Below are positions 8,575 through 17,646 of a stretch of 64,000 nucleotides of DNA, one piece after another. The notes below the pieces were generated by a model. It was not told the origin of the DNA, did no database searches, and worked only from the letters and a program-made list of their open reading frames with translations. Numbering within the stretch: position 1 is the stretch's first letter; each line of letters starts with the position of its first letter. The position numbers and the translations under genes were made by a program. This DNA is from Sphingomonas caseinilytica (lineage in GTDB: Bacteria; Pseudomonadota; Alphaproteobacteria; Sphingomonadales; Sphingomonadaceae), in assembly GCF_023516455.1 (NCBI RefSeq), contig NZ_JAMGBA010000001.1:186001-250000 (forward strand). The letters run 5' to 3'.

Positions 8575-9809
8575 CGCAATCCTACATCGACCGCGGTGTG
8601 AAGATCACGATAAATGGCCTGATAAGCGTCGGCTGCCACGTCGAGGTCGAACGGCTGCGCTCGCCTCCGCAATGCCTGACGGTCAACGGTCCGCAACTTG
8701 AAGAATGCATCGACCGCAGCGCCCACATCCTCCGCACCGAAATCGGAAAGGAGGTGCCCCGCGTCGAGCTTCGTCACAATCTCTTCCACGTCCCCGACGC
8801 ATGTGTTGGCGATAACCGGGATGCCGCTCGCCAGATATTCGGCAAGCTTTGTCGGCGATACGCCCTTGCTCGAAGGCCGCGGAATGATGAAGCAGGTACC
8901 TACATCGACGGCGCCAAGCCATTTGGGCAATTCGCTTCGTTCCCCCGCGACGACGATCACATCCTTTTCATCAAGGCTGACCCCCATGTCGGCGGCCAGC
9001 GACAATATCTCCGCCGCCTGGTTGCGCCCGATAAACAACGCCTTCGCCCGCGGGTCGCGGCGCTTGATGGCCTCGAAAAGCTGAAGATGGCGGCCGATCA
9101 TGTAGACCGTTCCAATCGATCCAAGATATCCGAGAACCGGATCTTCCGGGCCGATCCCAAGCCGCAGTCGCGTCTCAAGCGCCGCCGACCGGTCGGCAAC
9201 CTCGAATATGTCGAAATCGGCACAGCATGGGATCACCGAAATGGGTGCCCCCCGATAGGCGGCACAACTCTCGACCTCCCGTTTTGCGGCATGGGTCAGT
9301 ACGATGATGTGGTCCGCTTGCTTTACGAGCCGCGCCTCATGGCCCTTCCAGCGCCGATACAACCAGTTGCCGATCGGGCTACGCCGCGACCAGCGGCCCC
9401 CTTCGCGGCGCTGGTCCGGCCAGAAACCACGCATGTCGAATAGCAACGGCGTGCCGTGGCGGCGCTTGATCGCCAATCCGGCCATCGCGGCAGGGTAGCT
9501 GCGGCAATGAAGAAGATCGAAGCGGGTTTCGCCAATTGCAGCGCTGGCTGCCCGCTGCATGGCCAGCTGATCGATGAATTTGGCGAGATAAGGAGGGCTG
9601 CTTCGGAATCGCTTGGGGCGCCAATCGATTCCGGCATCGCGGCAAGTGCGCTCGACCTCAGCCCCGATGATCGCCTGTCGGTCGGGCTTTTCGAAGCTGA
9701 CAACGGTGAAGCGCGCGCCAGCCGCCGCACTGCCCAATAGATAGGGCAACACTTGTGACTGGCCGATAAAGTCGGTCAGGCCGTCGTAGGTGATGTAGAG
9801 TATCTTCAT
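8571..9809 (-). CDS. Glycosyltransferase family 4
   Basis: 412 aa from ATG 9809, where the first Rossmann strand begins (MKILYITYDG). A longer open frame to 10064 would run through the divergent promoter and the GT2 start, so it is rejected. The C-terminal donor domain has a GYLGSIGTVY segment, a PTKLAEYLASGIPVIAN stretch (the E-x7-E region of GT-B enzymes) and a GD-V acceptor loop. It would add a sugar to the lipid-linked repeat unit in the cytoplasm. First gene of a minus-strand GT4-HAD-UbiA operon; 82 bp separate it from the divergent GT2. Confidence 0.85.
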   Translation of the reverse strand: MKILYITYDGLTDFIGQSQVLPYLLGSAAAGARFTVVSFEKPDRQAIIGAEVERTCRDAGIDWRPKRFRSSPPYLAKFIDQLAMQRAASAAIGETRFDLLHCRSYPAAMAGLAIKRRHGTPLLFDMRGFWPDQRREGGRWSRRSPIGNWLYRRWKGHEARLVKQADHIIVLTHAAKREVESCAAYRGAPISVIPCCADFDIFEVADRSAALETRLRLGIGPEDPVLGYLGSIGTVYMIGRHLQLFEAIKRRDPRAKALFIGRNQAAEILSLAADMGVSLDEKDVIVVAGERSELPKWLGAVDVGTCFIIPRPSSKGVSPTKLAEYLASGIPVIANTCVGDVEEIVTKLDAGHLLSDFGAEDVGAAVDAFFKLRTVDRQALRRRAQPFDLDVAADAYQAIYRDLHTAVDVGLR

Positions 9810-9891
9810 CGGCTTCGCTTGAGACTTAGCCGATCGCCAATGGGCGACAAGATCAGTTCCCGCGAGGCGCCGCCGAGGTGGTGCGACGCCA

Positions 9892-10926
9892 ATGTCCGTG
9901 CCATCACCTGCCGCAATGGCCAGCGTCTCCGTCATCATCACTTGCTTCAACCTGGAACGATACATCGGCAAGGCCATCGAGTCCGTGCTCGCCCAGGATT
10001 GCCCGGTGCCAGTGGAAATCATTGTCGTCGACGACTGCTCCACCGACGCAAGCGCCGCCATCATCCAGTCCCATCCGGAGGTCCGCTACGTCCGCACGCC
10101 AAGCAACAGCGGCGTACTGCTGGCCACGCTGGAAGGGATAAAGTCGTCCAGCGGCGAACTCATTTTCTTTCTAGACGGCGACGACCTGTGGGAACCGGAC
10201 AAGCTGTCGCTTTGCGTCGCTGCATTTGACCAGGATCCAGGCTGCGCACTGGTGACGCATGACCTCGGCTTTATCGACCAGGATGGCGAGTTCGTTGAGA
10301 GGATTTCGCGTCCCAAGCAGGTCCTGGGTCCGCTGTCGGTGGCCAGTCGCGGTCCCGCGGTGATCGACGCTATCCTGCATCACCGCGACTATGTGTGGTT
10401 GGGAAGCGCGCTGGGCATTCGCAGATCGCGGGCCCGCCTGGATGAGTTCGCCGGTTGGGCAACGGCCTTGCCCGACCCCGCCAACACCTATCAGGATTGG
10501 CCGCTTGCCTATTGGGTCGCGTCATTGGGTGGCGCAACTGCTTCCTTCTTGCCGGCGCGATTGTTTCGCTACCGCCTGCATGGGGCAAATCACAGCGGCG
10601 ATGCAGGCACCGCCGATCGCGCCGTCCGGAACTTTACCAGGGCCAAGAATACGCTTCTGGCGATGAAAGACATCGCAGTCAGTCGGGAATTACCTGGCCA
10701 TGTCCAATTCATGCTTGAGAGCCGAGCAAATGCGAACGCCTATCTAGCCTCTCTCCATAATGTTGGGGCCATCCGGGCGTTCTCCGGGTTTGCCGGCAGT
10801 GCCCGCGAATTTCTCAGGAAAGGAGAGTTGGCGAAGGAGGTGGCACGTTTCACAGGTGTCTTGCTTGCCGGGCCCGACCGGTTTGCGCGATGGGCTGCGC
10901 GGCGCTCAGGCGGCAGACCGCAGTAG
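9892..10926 (+). CDS. Glycosyltransferase family 2
   Basis: 344 aa, GT-A fold. The N-terminal VSVIITCFNLERYIGKAIES segment, VVDDCSTD and FLDGDDLWEPD (DxD equivalent) are the classic GT2 motifs. A later TYQDWPLAYW stretch supplies the ED/QDW-like acceptor motif. Start ATG 9892. It is divergent from the GT4 gene and meets the flippase gene tail to tail with a 21-bp overlap. Acceptor and sugar cannot be told from sequence. Confidence 0.87.
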   Translation: MSVPSPAAMASVSVIITCFNLERYIGKAIESVLAQDCPVPVEIIVVDDCSTDASAAIIQSHPEVRYVRTPSNSGVLLATLEGIKSSSGELIFFLDGDDLWEPDKLSLCVAAFDQDPGCALVTHDLGFIDQDGEFVERISRPKQVLGPLSVASRGPAVIDAILHHRDYVWLGSALGIRRSRARLDEFAGWATALPDPANTYQDWPLAYWVASLGGATASFLPARLFRYRLHGANHSGDAGTADRAVRNFTRAKNTLLAMKDIAVSRELPGHVQFMLESRANANAYLASLHNVGAIRAFSGFAGSAREFLRKGELAKEVARFTGVLLAGPDRFARWAARRSGGRPQ

Positions 10927-12240
10927 CGGAAGAAGAGTAGAATCGACGCCAAGCCGGCGTAGCCCCCATCGCCACGACAGGAACCCGGTTGAGCCGTTGG
11001 ACAGGATGATGGCGGCGGCCGCACCGGCCGGGCCGAACTCCATGATCAGCGGGACGGCGGCCAGCATGCCCAGCCCAACGGAAAACAGGTAGATCCGGAT
11101 CAGGTGACGTTCGCCTTCGCACATCGCCAGCAGGATTGGCCCCATTCCGAAGAAGGCGAAGACAAGTTGTGCCACGCACATCAGGAACAATGGCAGCCAT
11201 GCCGACCCATAGGCCGGGCCGAATACCAGCTCGATGAGGTCGCGGCCGATGAGCCATGCAGCAAGGGTAATGGGAACGACCGCGAGGACGAGCGTCATGC
11301 TGGTCCGGCTCAGCAACTGCTGCAGCTCGACCACCCGGCCTGACTTCTGGAGCGGCCCAAGTCGCGGGGCAAGGACGACATGCAGGATCGTGACGGGCAT
11401 CGCGACAACGACGCTGCACGCAACTGCGACACGGAAGATGCCGAGCGCTTCGTCGCTTGCAAGCCATCCCATCATCACCACGCCATAGGCCCCGTCGAGC
11501 TGGCGGAGGATATCGACCGCGCCAAGGGGCAGGGCAGCCGCGGCCCAGGGGATGGCCGGCAAGGTGTCAGTCTGGCCCTCACCGCGCGGGATTGCGCCCC
11601 TGATCCATGCGAAGCTGACAATTGCCGCAATCAATGCAACGAACACCTGTGCCCACAGGGCCAATGTTGCGGTCAGGCCAATGCCAGCCAGCAACAAGGA
11701 CAGCATGACGACAAGCGTGAGGACGGGCCTGGCGAAGATATCCATGACCTGGCCCCTGAACAGCTGTCCGAGGCCTCTAAGCTCAGCAGCCAGTAACGAC
11801 GTGACGCCGATGAGCATCATCAAGGCCGCTCCCGGGAGTAAGAGGCTGATCGTGCTCCCGTCGCCGCTATCGAGTGTCGCGCCGACGAGGATCGCGATCA
11901 CTGCGATCAGTGCTGACGCGGCGGCCGTAGCCAGCCCGAAGCGCTTGAACAGGGATCGAATCCCGGCCCAATCCCCGCGGTCCTTGCGAATGCTGAACTC
12001 CCGCACGGCAAGCTGCGGCGTTCCCAATAGCCCCGCGCTCATTCCCAGCGCCGCAAGCGTCGTCACCAGTCCATAGATGCCGAATTGCGCTGGGCCCAAT
12101 AGTCGAGCGAGCAACACACCGAGCAGGAATGTGGACGCGAGACCAGCGATGCGCAGCGCCAGGCTGGACATGCTCGCATGGATGACCTGCCGGCCCTCCG
12201 CCAACATTTCCGCAACCCGCGAGCGAGACCTACTCATCAT
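10906..12240 (-). CDS. Oligosaccharide flippase family membrane protein (Wzx-like)
   Basis: 444 aa with about twelve to fourteen hydrophobic segments, in the MOP/polysaccharide-synthesis fold (LLGVLLARLLGPAQFGIYGL near the N-terminus is a hallmark of this family). It would flip undecaprenyl-linked repeat units across the inner membrane. It overlaps the GT2 tail by 21 bp and is divergent from the acyltransferase. Start ATG 12240; an alternative ATG one codon in is possible. Confidence 0.87.
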   Translation of the reverse strand: MMSRSRSRVAEMLAEGRQVIHASMSSLALRIAGLASTFLLGVLLARLLGPAQFGIYGLVTTLAALGMSAGLLGTPQLAVREFSIRKDRGDWAGIRSLFKRFGLATAAASALIAVIAILVGATLDSGDGSTISLLLPGAALMMLIGVTSLLAAELRGLGQLFRGQVMDIFARPVLTLVVMLSLLLAGIGLTATLALWAQVFVALIAAIVSFAWIRGAIPRGEGQTDTLPAIPWAAAALPLGAVDILRQLDGAYGVVMMGWLASDEALGIFRVAVACSVVVAMPVTILHVVLAPRLGPLQKSGRVVELQQLLSRTSMTLVLAVVPITLAAWLIGRDLIELVFGPAYGSAWLPLFLMCVAQLVFAFFGMGPILLAMCEGERHLIRIYLFSVGLGMLAAVPLIMEFGPAGAAAAIILSNGSTGFLSWRWGLRRLGVDSTLLPLLRSAA

Positions 12241-12310
12241 GGTTGCGGAGCTAACCGGCCACGCATAGCGATTTCAATTGGCCCCATGGCAGGGGATGCT
12301 GCTTATATGC

Positions 12311-12778
12311 ATGGAGAGATGGGAGGGGCCATTGCTGCAACGGTTAAGGCGCTACTGGCTGGCGCTCAAGGGCTACCGGAAATTTGGCAAGCGGGTGGAA
12401 GTTTTCGGCAACTTCACCGTCATCAATCCGAAGAATGTTCGGATCGGCACTCGGTGCGCGATCAACCATGACGTGTTCATCCTCGGCCGGACCGGCATCA
12501 CGATCGAGGACGATGTCGTTCTTTCGGCTCGCTGCATGTTGCTCGATGGAGGACTTCAGGCGGCCGGTTTCCAGTCGACCGAGACGCGCGGCTACAAGGA
12601 GGAGCCGATAACCATCCAGCGTGGCGCCTGGGTCGGTGCCGGTGCAATCATCCTTCCCGGCGTGACAGTCGGCAGCAGAAGCATTATCGGCGCCGGAAGC
12701 GTCGTGACGAGGGACGTCCCCCCTAATACGATCGTCGCCGGTAACCCCGCGCGGCCAATTGGGTCTATCGATAGCTAG
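12311..12778 (+). CDS. Left-handed beta-helix acyltransferase (hexapeptide repeat)
   Basis: About 155 aa. Hexapeptide repeats (I-G-x-x-x-x pattern) run through most of the protein, including the C-terminal GAWVGAGAIILPGVTVGSRS segment and a terminal AGNPARPIG tail typical of the WbbJ/CysE-like sugar O-acetyltransferases. It would acetylate a sugar of the polysaccharide. The start is uncertain: the frame is open to TTG 12278, with in-frame ATGs at 12296 and 12311, none with a good ribosome site; I chose 12311 because it removes only unlikely N-terminal residues. Confidence 0.78.
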   Translation: MERWEGPLLQRLRRYWLALKGYRKFGKRVEVFGNFTVINPKNVRIGTRCAINHDVFILGRTGITIEDDVVLSARCMLLDGGLQAAGFQSTETRGYKEEPITIQRGAWVGAGAIILPGVTVGSRSIIGAGSVVTRDVPPNTIVAGNPARPIGSIDS

Positions 12779-12895
12779 ATTGAGTGCTCGACGAACTGGG
12801 CGCCGGTTCGCGTCGTGGCTTTCCGGGTTTGCCCAGACGCATGAACGAGAATACTTCCCTTTCACTTCTTTGAGTTCAAGCGAAACGACAAATCC

Positions 12896-14881
12896 ATGTG
12901 CGGAATTGCCGGCCTTTTCACTCTCGACCGCATCGACCCGGCTCTGCTGAGGCGGATGGGCGATGCGATCGCGCACCGTGGGCCGGACGATCAGGGGATT
13001 TGGTCGGACGAAAGCGCCGGGATCGGATTTTCCCATCGACGTCTATCGATCCTCGATCTTTCGGCCGAGGGGCATCAACCGATGCACTCGGCGAACGGGC
13101 GCTTCGTCATCTGCTTCAATGGCGAGATCTATAATCATGCCGAAATTCGCACCGAGCTCGAGCAAGCGGGCCTGACGCCCGAGACCGGCTGGCGCGGCCA
13201 CTCCGACACCGAAATCCTGCTCCAGGCCTTTGTCGCGTGGGGCGTTGAAGTCGCAATATCCAGGACGGTCGGGATGTTCGCCCTGGCACTGTGGGACCGC
13301 CAGGAACGGCTGCTTCACCTCGCCCGCGACCGGTTTGGGGAGAAGCCGCTATTTTATGGCTGGGCGGGTCGCGACCTGGTCTTTGGGTCGGAACTGAAGG
13401 CACTCCGCACCCATCCAAAGTTCGAACCGACTATCGACCGGGCCGCACTGAAAGCCTTCGTGGCGCGGACGTACATTCCCGCTCCACTGTCCATCTATCG
13501 GGGCATTTTCAAACTGCTGCCTGGCACCATCCTCACCGTGTCGCCGGCAGCACTGGAACAGCCCGGATCCGGCCCGGCAGAGGAGGGTAGGGCTGGCCCC
13601 GTGCAGCTCCGCCGCTACTGGAACTATCGCGACGTCGTCCGCGAGGGATTGGCAAATCCGATCGAGGATGAGGCCGAGGCAATCGAACTGCTTGAGCGGG
13701 CGCTCAGCCAGTCAATTGGGGGACAGTCCTTCGCCGACGTCCCTGTCGGCGCCTTCCTTTCCGGCGGCATCGACAGTTCGACGATCGTCGCCCTTTATCA
13801 GAAATATTCGGCGCAGCCGGTTCGAACCTATTCGATCGGGTTCGACGAGGCCGGCTTCAACGAGGCCGAACATGCCAAGGCCGTCGCAGCGCAGCTGGGG
13901 ACGATCCATCACGAGTATTATGTGACGGTCGCCGAGGCGCGTGACGCCATTCCGATGCTGCCGACGATGTTCGATGAGCCTTTCGCGGATTCTTCCCAGA
14001 TCCCGACATTACTGATCAGCCGTTTCGCACGGCACGACGTAAAGGTGGCGCTGACCGGCGATGGCGGGGACGAACTGTTCGGCGGCTACAATCGGCATGT
14101 CATGGCACCCCGGCTGTGGGGTCAGCTCCGGCGGGTTCCACTAGCGCTAAGGTCGATCGCCGCGGGGCCGCTTTCCCGCATTTCGCCGGACGCCTGGGAA
14201 AGAATGGCGCGACTGGTCCATGGTTCAAGCGGGCCGTTTGTCGGTGCCCGTATCCAGAAGGGACTCCGGATCGCGCAATCCGCCTCAACATTCGATGATA
14301 TCTACCTGAGCTTCCTCGACGAATGGGGTCCCGGGGAGAATCCGGTGCTGTCTGCCGACGTTCAAGCAGGCTTCGATCTAGATGTGGGTGATAGCGCCAG
14401 CGACACCGAAAGGATGATGTATTGCGACGCCGTCAGCTATTTGCCCGACGATATTTTGGCGAAGGTCGATCGCGCATCGATGGCGGTCGGCCTGGAAACA
14501 CGAGTTCCCTTCCTGGACCATCGCGTCGCCGCCCTGGCTGCCCGTATTCCTGAGACCATGAAGATCCGCAGCGGGCAGGGGAAACACGTCTTGCGCCAGC
14601 TCCTGTATCGGGAGGCGCCCCGCCACTTGTTCGAACGGCCGAAGGCCGGCTTTGCGATTCCGGTGGGGCAATGGATCAAGGGACCGCTGAGGCCTTGGGC
14701 GGAAGAGTTGCTCGATCCCAGGCATATGGCCGAGGAGGGCTGGTTCAATCCGGCGATCGTTCAGCGCCGCTGGCAGGACCATCTTGCCGGCCGGCGCGAT
14801 GCAACGCCGGCACTGTGGGCGGTGCTGATGTTCCAGGCGTGGATGCGGGAGCAGAAGGGCCGGATGGCCTTGGCCGCCTGA
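12896..14881 (+). CDS. asnB: Asparagine synthase (glutamine-hydrolysing) of the polysaccharide locus
   Basis: 661 aa. Begins MCGIAG, so the catalytic N-terminal Cys2 of the class II glutaminase is present; the glutaminase domain spans about 1-210. The synthetase domain has the ATP-pyrophosphatase loop LSGGIDSS (Ser289 on) and the TGDGGDELFGGY and DRASMAVGLETRVPFLDH segments. Within polysaccharide loci such enzymes often amidate uronic acid residues, so sugar amidation is as likely here as free asparagine synthesis. Its last 137 bp overlap the end of the convergent ABC transporter gene. Confidence 0.88.
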   Translation: MCGIAGLFTLDRIDPALLRRMGDAIAHRGPDDQGIWSDESAGIGFSHRRLSILDLSAEGHQPMHSANGRFVICFNGEIYNHAEIRTELEQAGLTPETGWRGHSDTEILLQAFVAWGVEVAISRTVGMFALALWDRQERLLHLARDRFGEKPLFYGWAGRDLVFGSELKALRTHPKFEPTIDRAALKAFVARTYIPAPLSIYRGIFKLLPGTILTVSPAALEQPGSGPAEEGRAGPVQLRRYWNYRDVVREGLANPIEDEAEAIELLERALSQSIGGQSFADVPVGAFLSGGIDSSTIVALYQKYSAQPVRTYSIGFDEAGFNEAEHAKAVAAQLGTIHHEYYVTVAEARDAIPMLPTMFDEPFADSSQIPTLLISRFARHDVKVALTGDGGDELFGGYNRHVMAPRLWGQLRRVPLALRSIAAGPLSRISPDAWERMARLVHGSSGPFVGARIQKGLRIAQSASTFDDIYLSFLDEWGPGENPVLSADVQAGFDLDVGDSASDTERMMYCDAVSYLPDDILAKVDRASMAVGLETRVPFLDHRVAALAARIPETMKIRSGQGKHVLRQLLYREAPRHLFERPKAGFAIPVGQWIKGPLRPWAEELLDPRHMAEEGWFNPAIVQRRWQDHLAGRRDATPALWAVLMFQAWMREQKGRMALAA

Positions 14882-16628
14882 CAGGCATTTCCTGTGCCGC
14901 GGCGGAGCGCACCAATCTTCCTTCGTCCAACATCAACAACTGGTCGCAGCTTTCCACTGTCGAGGAGCGGTGGGCGATGATGACGATGGTGCAGCCGCGC
15001 TCCTGCAAGCGGTCGAGCGACGCCATCACCGCGGCCTCCGTTTCCTCGTCCAGCGAACTCGTCGCTTCGTCGAGCACCAGCAAAGGCGCCTGCTTGTAAA
15101 TCGCGCGGGCCAAAGCGAGGCGTTGCCGCTGGCCTCCGGACAATCTTGCCCCCCGTTCGCCGATCATCGTGTCATATCCGTGCGGAAGTGAGGCAATGAA
15201 TGCATCGAGGTGCGCTGCGCCTGCGGCCGCCGCGACCCGGGCCACATCCGGTTCCTCGCCGGGGGCCACCAAGGCGATGTTTCTCGCGATCGTCGTGTCC
15301 GCGAGGAAGATGGACTGCGGCACATGGGCGACCGATCTTCGCCAGGCCGCGAGGTCGGCGGCGAGAAGCGGCCTGCCGTCCACCAATATCTGGCCTTCGG
15401 TCGGTTCGATTAGGCCCATCAGCAAGTCGGCCAGCGTACTTTTGCCGGCGCCGGTTTTGCCAACGATCGCAGTGCGAGCACCATGTGGAATGGCAAAGTC
15501 GAGATCGCTAAGGGCGGCTGCTTCTCGATCTGAATAATGAAATCCAACCTGTTGAAATTTAATGTCCTTGTGGAACGAAATTTTGGTGTGATGTTCTTCC
15601 ACCCGATCGACCGGCAGCCTCAGCATGGAGGTGACGTCCCGCAAGATCGGTGCGGATGAAGTGAAGCCGGTCCAGGCAGAGTAGATCTGGCTGCTGAGCG
15701 GCAACAGTCGCTGCGCTCCAAGCGTCAGCGCTCCCAGCACGGGGAGCGCGGCAGGAAGGCCGCCGGGTCGAGTAGCCAGGAACAGACCGAATAGGGCGAT
15801 GAGGCAAAGGCCGATGCCTTCGGCAAGGTATCGCGGCGCTCCGGTAAGGAACATCGCCTCGGCCCGAGCACGCTGGAAGGGTTGGTCTATCGATTTGAAC
15901 GCGGCGAGGTGGGTAGGCTGCGATTGGTCGATAATGACGTCGCGAATGCCGCCAATGCTTTCCTGCACCTGCTGAATCCGTCGCTCATAGGCACGGGCCA
16001 ATATGTCCGTGCTGGCGTTGAGCCGGCGCCGGAACATGATCGATACGAAGCCGTAGAGCATTGCGACTAGCGCCGCCGCCGCGGCTGCGCTGAGCGGGTC
16101 TACCTTGAGCAGCACGGCGATAACCGCCAGCGAAATGATTGCGGCGCTGATGCCTTGGAGGCCGCGCTGCGCCAGATCGAAGGCGAGCTGGTCGACCTTA
16201 TCCAACGATGCGACCGGCTTGCTGCTGTTGGACTCGACATGGAACAGATAGGGCTGGTGAAGCAGCCGGTGCTGGACGGCGAGGTTGAGATCGTGGCCAA
16301 ACCGGGCCGAGAAGCGAAGCGTCGACCAGGACAGAAGCAGCCTTAGCGCGGCGGCCGTGAGAGACGCGGCCACGAACAGGATAGCGGCCGCCGACAGTGG
16401 CGAATCCGGCGAAATCCACTCGATCCAGCCGCGCAGCATCGGCAGAATCGCCATTTCCGGGCCTCTTCCGGTCAGGATCGAGAGCACCGGAACGACCGCG
16501 GCAACCATGAGCATCTCGGCGGCTGCCGCGATCGGCATCAGCAGGCTGAGCCGAACAAGCTCCCGCCGTCTTTCAGACGGCACTGCGCCAAATATCGTTC
16601 GAATCTCGGCCGTGACCGGGATCGTCAC
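14745..16628 (-). CDS. ABC transporter, fused membrane and ATPase domains (MsbA-like exporter)
   Basis: 627 aa. Six-helix transmembrane domain (about 1-340), then an ATPase domain with Walker A GKTGAGKST (around 388), Q-loop VPQSIF, signature LSGGQRQR, Walker B LLVLDEATSSLD and H-loop IIAHR. The start is GTG 16628, overlapping the surE stop as GTGA; the longer open frame upstream is a surE shadow. The last roughly 45 residues, Pro/Ala/Arg-rich, lie antisense to the asparagine synthase 3' end and look like an unselected extension. Probably exports a lipid-linked glycan. Confidence 0.87.
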   Translation of the reverse strand: MTIPVTAEIRTIFGAVPSERRRELVRLSLLMPIAAAAEMLMVAAVVPVLSILTGRGPEMAILPMLRGWIEWISPDSPLSAAAILFVAASLTAAALRLLLSWSTLRFSARFGHDLNLAVQHRLLHQPYLFHVESNSSKPVASLDKVDQLAFDLAQRGLQGISAAIISLAVIAVLLKVDPLSAAAAAALVAMLYGFVSIMFRRRLNASTDILARAYERRIQQVQESIGGIRDVIIDQSQPTHLAAFKSIDQPFQRARAEAMFLTGAPRYLAEGIGLCLIALFGLFLATRPGGLPAALPVLGALTLGAQRLLPLSSQIYSAWTGFTSSAPILRDVTSMLRLPVDRVEEHHTKISFHKDIKFQQVGFHYSDREAAALSDLDFAIPHGARTAIVGKTGAGKSTLADLLMGLIEPTEGQILVDGRPLLAADLAAWRRSVAHVPQSIFLADTTIARNIALVAPGEEPDVARVAAAAGAAHLDAFIASLPHGYDTMIGERGARLSGGQRQRLALARAIYKQAPLLVLDEATSSLDEETEAAVMASLDRLQERGCTIVIIAHRSSTVESCDQLLMLDEGRLVRSAAAQEMPVRRPRPSGPSAPASTPGTSAPPTVPALHRAGRQDGPASGAERSPD

Positions 16629-17401
16629 CGGACATTCTCTCCAAACCGGTCGGCCAAGAGATCGAGACCAGGCTCGTGCGTCAGGTCGAGATAGAGCGGC
16701 GTGACGGCCACATAGCCGTCGGCGACCACTTCGAGGTCGGTGACATGGCCCGGCGTTTCGACGGTCGGGGCAAGACCGAACCAATAATAGCGATAACCCC
16801 GGGGATCGGTCCGTTCGACAATCCTCAGCCGCCCATAGTCGCGGATACCCTGCCGGCAGACTCGGACACCCTTGATCGCGTCGGGTTCCATCGCAGGGAA
16901 ATTCACATTTATCAGCGTGCCCGGCGTGAAGGGCGCCTCCATTAGCGGGCGGAGCACGCGCTCGGCCCAAGCTTCGGCCGCGGCGAACGGTACCTGGTCG
17001 CCAAGTCCTTCGCGAGAGTAGACCTGGCTAAGAGCGATCGAGCGCAGGCCGGCCAGCGCGCCTTCCATCGCGGCCGAGACGGTTCCGGAATAGGTGACGT
17101 CCTCGGCCAAGTTGGCGCCGCGGTTGACGCCGGACAGGATAAGGTCGGGCGGATTGTCCTTCATGACATGGGCCAGAGCCATCATCACGGCGTCGGTCGG
17201 CGTTCCGCTGACCGAATATTTCCGGTCGCCGTGCTTCCGAAGACGGATAGGGCGGCTGAGCGTCAGCGAATGGCCGGCGCCCGATTGCTCTTCGGCGGGA
17301 GCGACCATCCAAATGTCGTCCGACAGCTTCGCGGCGATCGACTCGAGCACCGCAAAACCGGGGGCATGGATGCCGTCGTCATTGGTCAGGAGAATGCGCA
17401 T
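16625..17401 (-). CDS. surE: 5'/3'-nucleotidase SurE
   Basis: 258 aa from ATG 17401, where the family begins (MRILLTNDDG, with the metal-binding DD pair); AGGA sits 8 bases upstream. The SGVNRGANLAEDVTYSGTV stretch holds the Ser/Asn metal ligands and the conserved loop. Manganese- or magnesium-dependent phosphatase acting on nucleoside 5'- and 3'-monophosphates. Overlaps the ABC transporter gene by 4 bp. Normal length. Confidence 0.93.
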   Translation of the reverse strand: MRILLTNDDGIHAPGFAVLESIAAKLSDDIWMVAPAEEQSGAGHSLTLSRPIRLRKHGDRKYSVSGTPTDAVMMALAHVMKDNPPDLILSGVNRGANLAEDVTYSGTVSAAMEGALAGLRSIALSQVYSREGLGDQVPFAAAEAWAERVLRPLMEAPFTPGTLINVNFPAMEPDAIKGVRVCRQGIRDYGRLRIVERTDPRGYRYYWFGLAPTVETPGHVTDLEVVADGYVAVTPLYLDLTHEPGLDLLADRFGENVR

Positions 17402-17499
17402 TTCGGTCATCCTATGCGGATTGTGCGGCGATGGGACAACCACCTGAGGCATCCCCGCAACAATCCACAGTTAATTTGGAAAATGGCCGGTCAGTCCTT

Positions 17500-17520
17500 G
17501 TTAAGGCGGCCAGCCTTAAC
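17500..17520. other. Inverted repeat in the surE/dksA divergent region
   Basis: GTTAAGGC (17500-17507) and GCCTTAAC (17513-17520) are perfect 8-bp arms around 5 bases, placed between two divergent genes. It could be an operator or an mRNA hairpin in the dksA leader. TTGTTA (17498-17503) and TATTAG (17521-17526), 17 bases apart, could form a dksA promoter that overlaps it. Confidence 0.35.
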
Positions 17521-17646
17521 TATTAGCGCGTTGGGGACACTAGCATACCCGGGTTAAGTATCGGGAATGTATAGTGTATTTGCCTCCGGCCGTTACCGGA
17601 GCACCGGTCGCGGCAGCGGCAGGCGCTTGTGTCGGGGAGGGAGTGA

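Noticed and set aside
9810-10064. Longer N-terminus of the GT4 frame
   Set aside because: It would cover the divergent promoter and the first codons of GT2; the GT-B fold starts at 9809.
17501-17519. CtrA binding site (TTAA...TTAA) before dksA
   Set aside because: The spacing is 11 instead of 7 bases.
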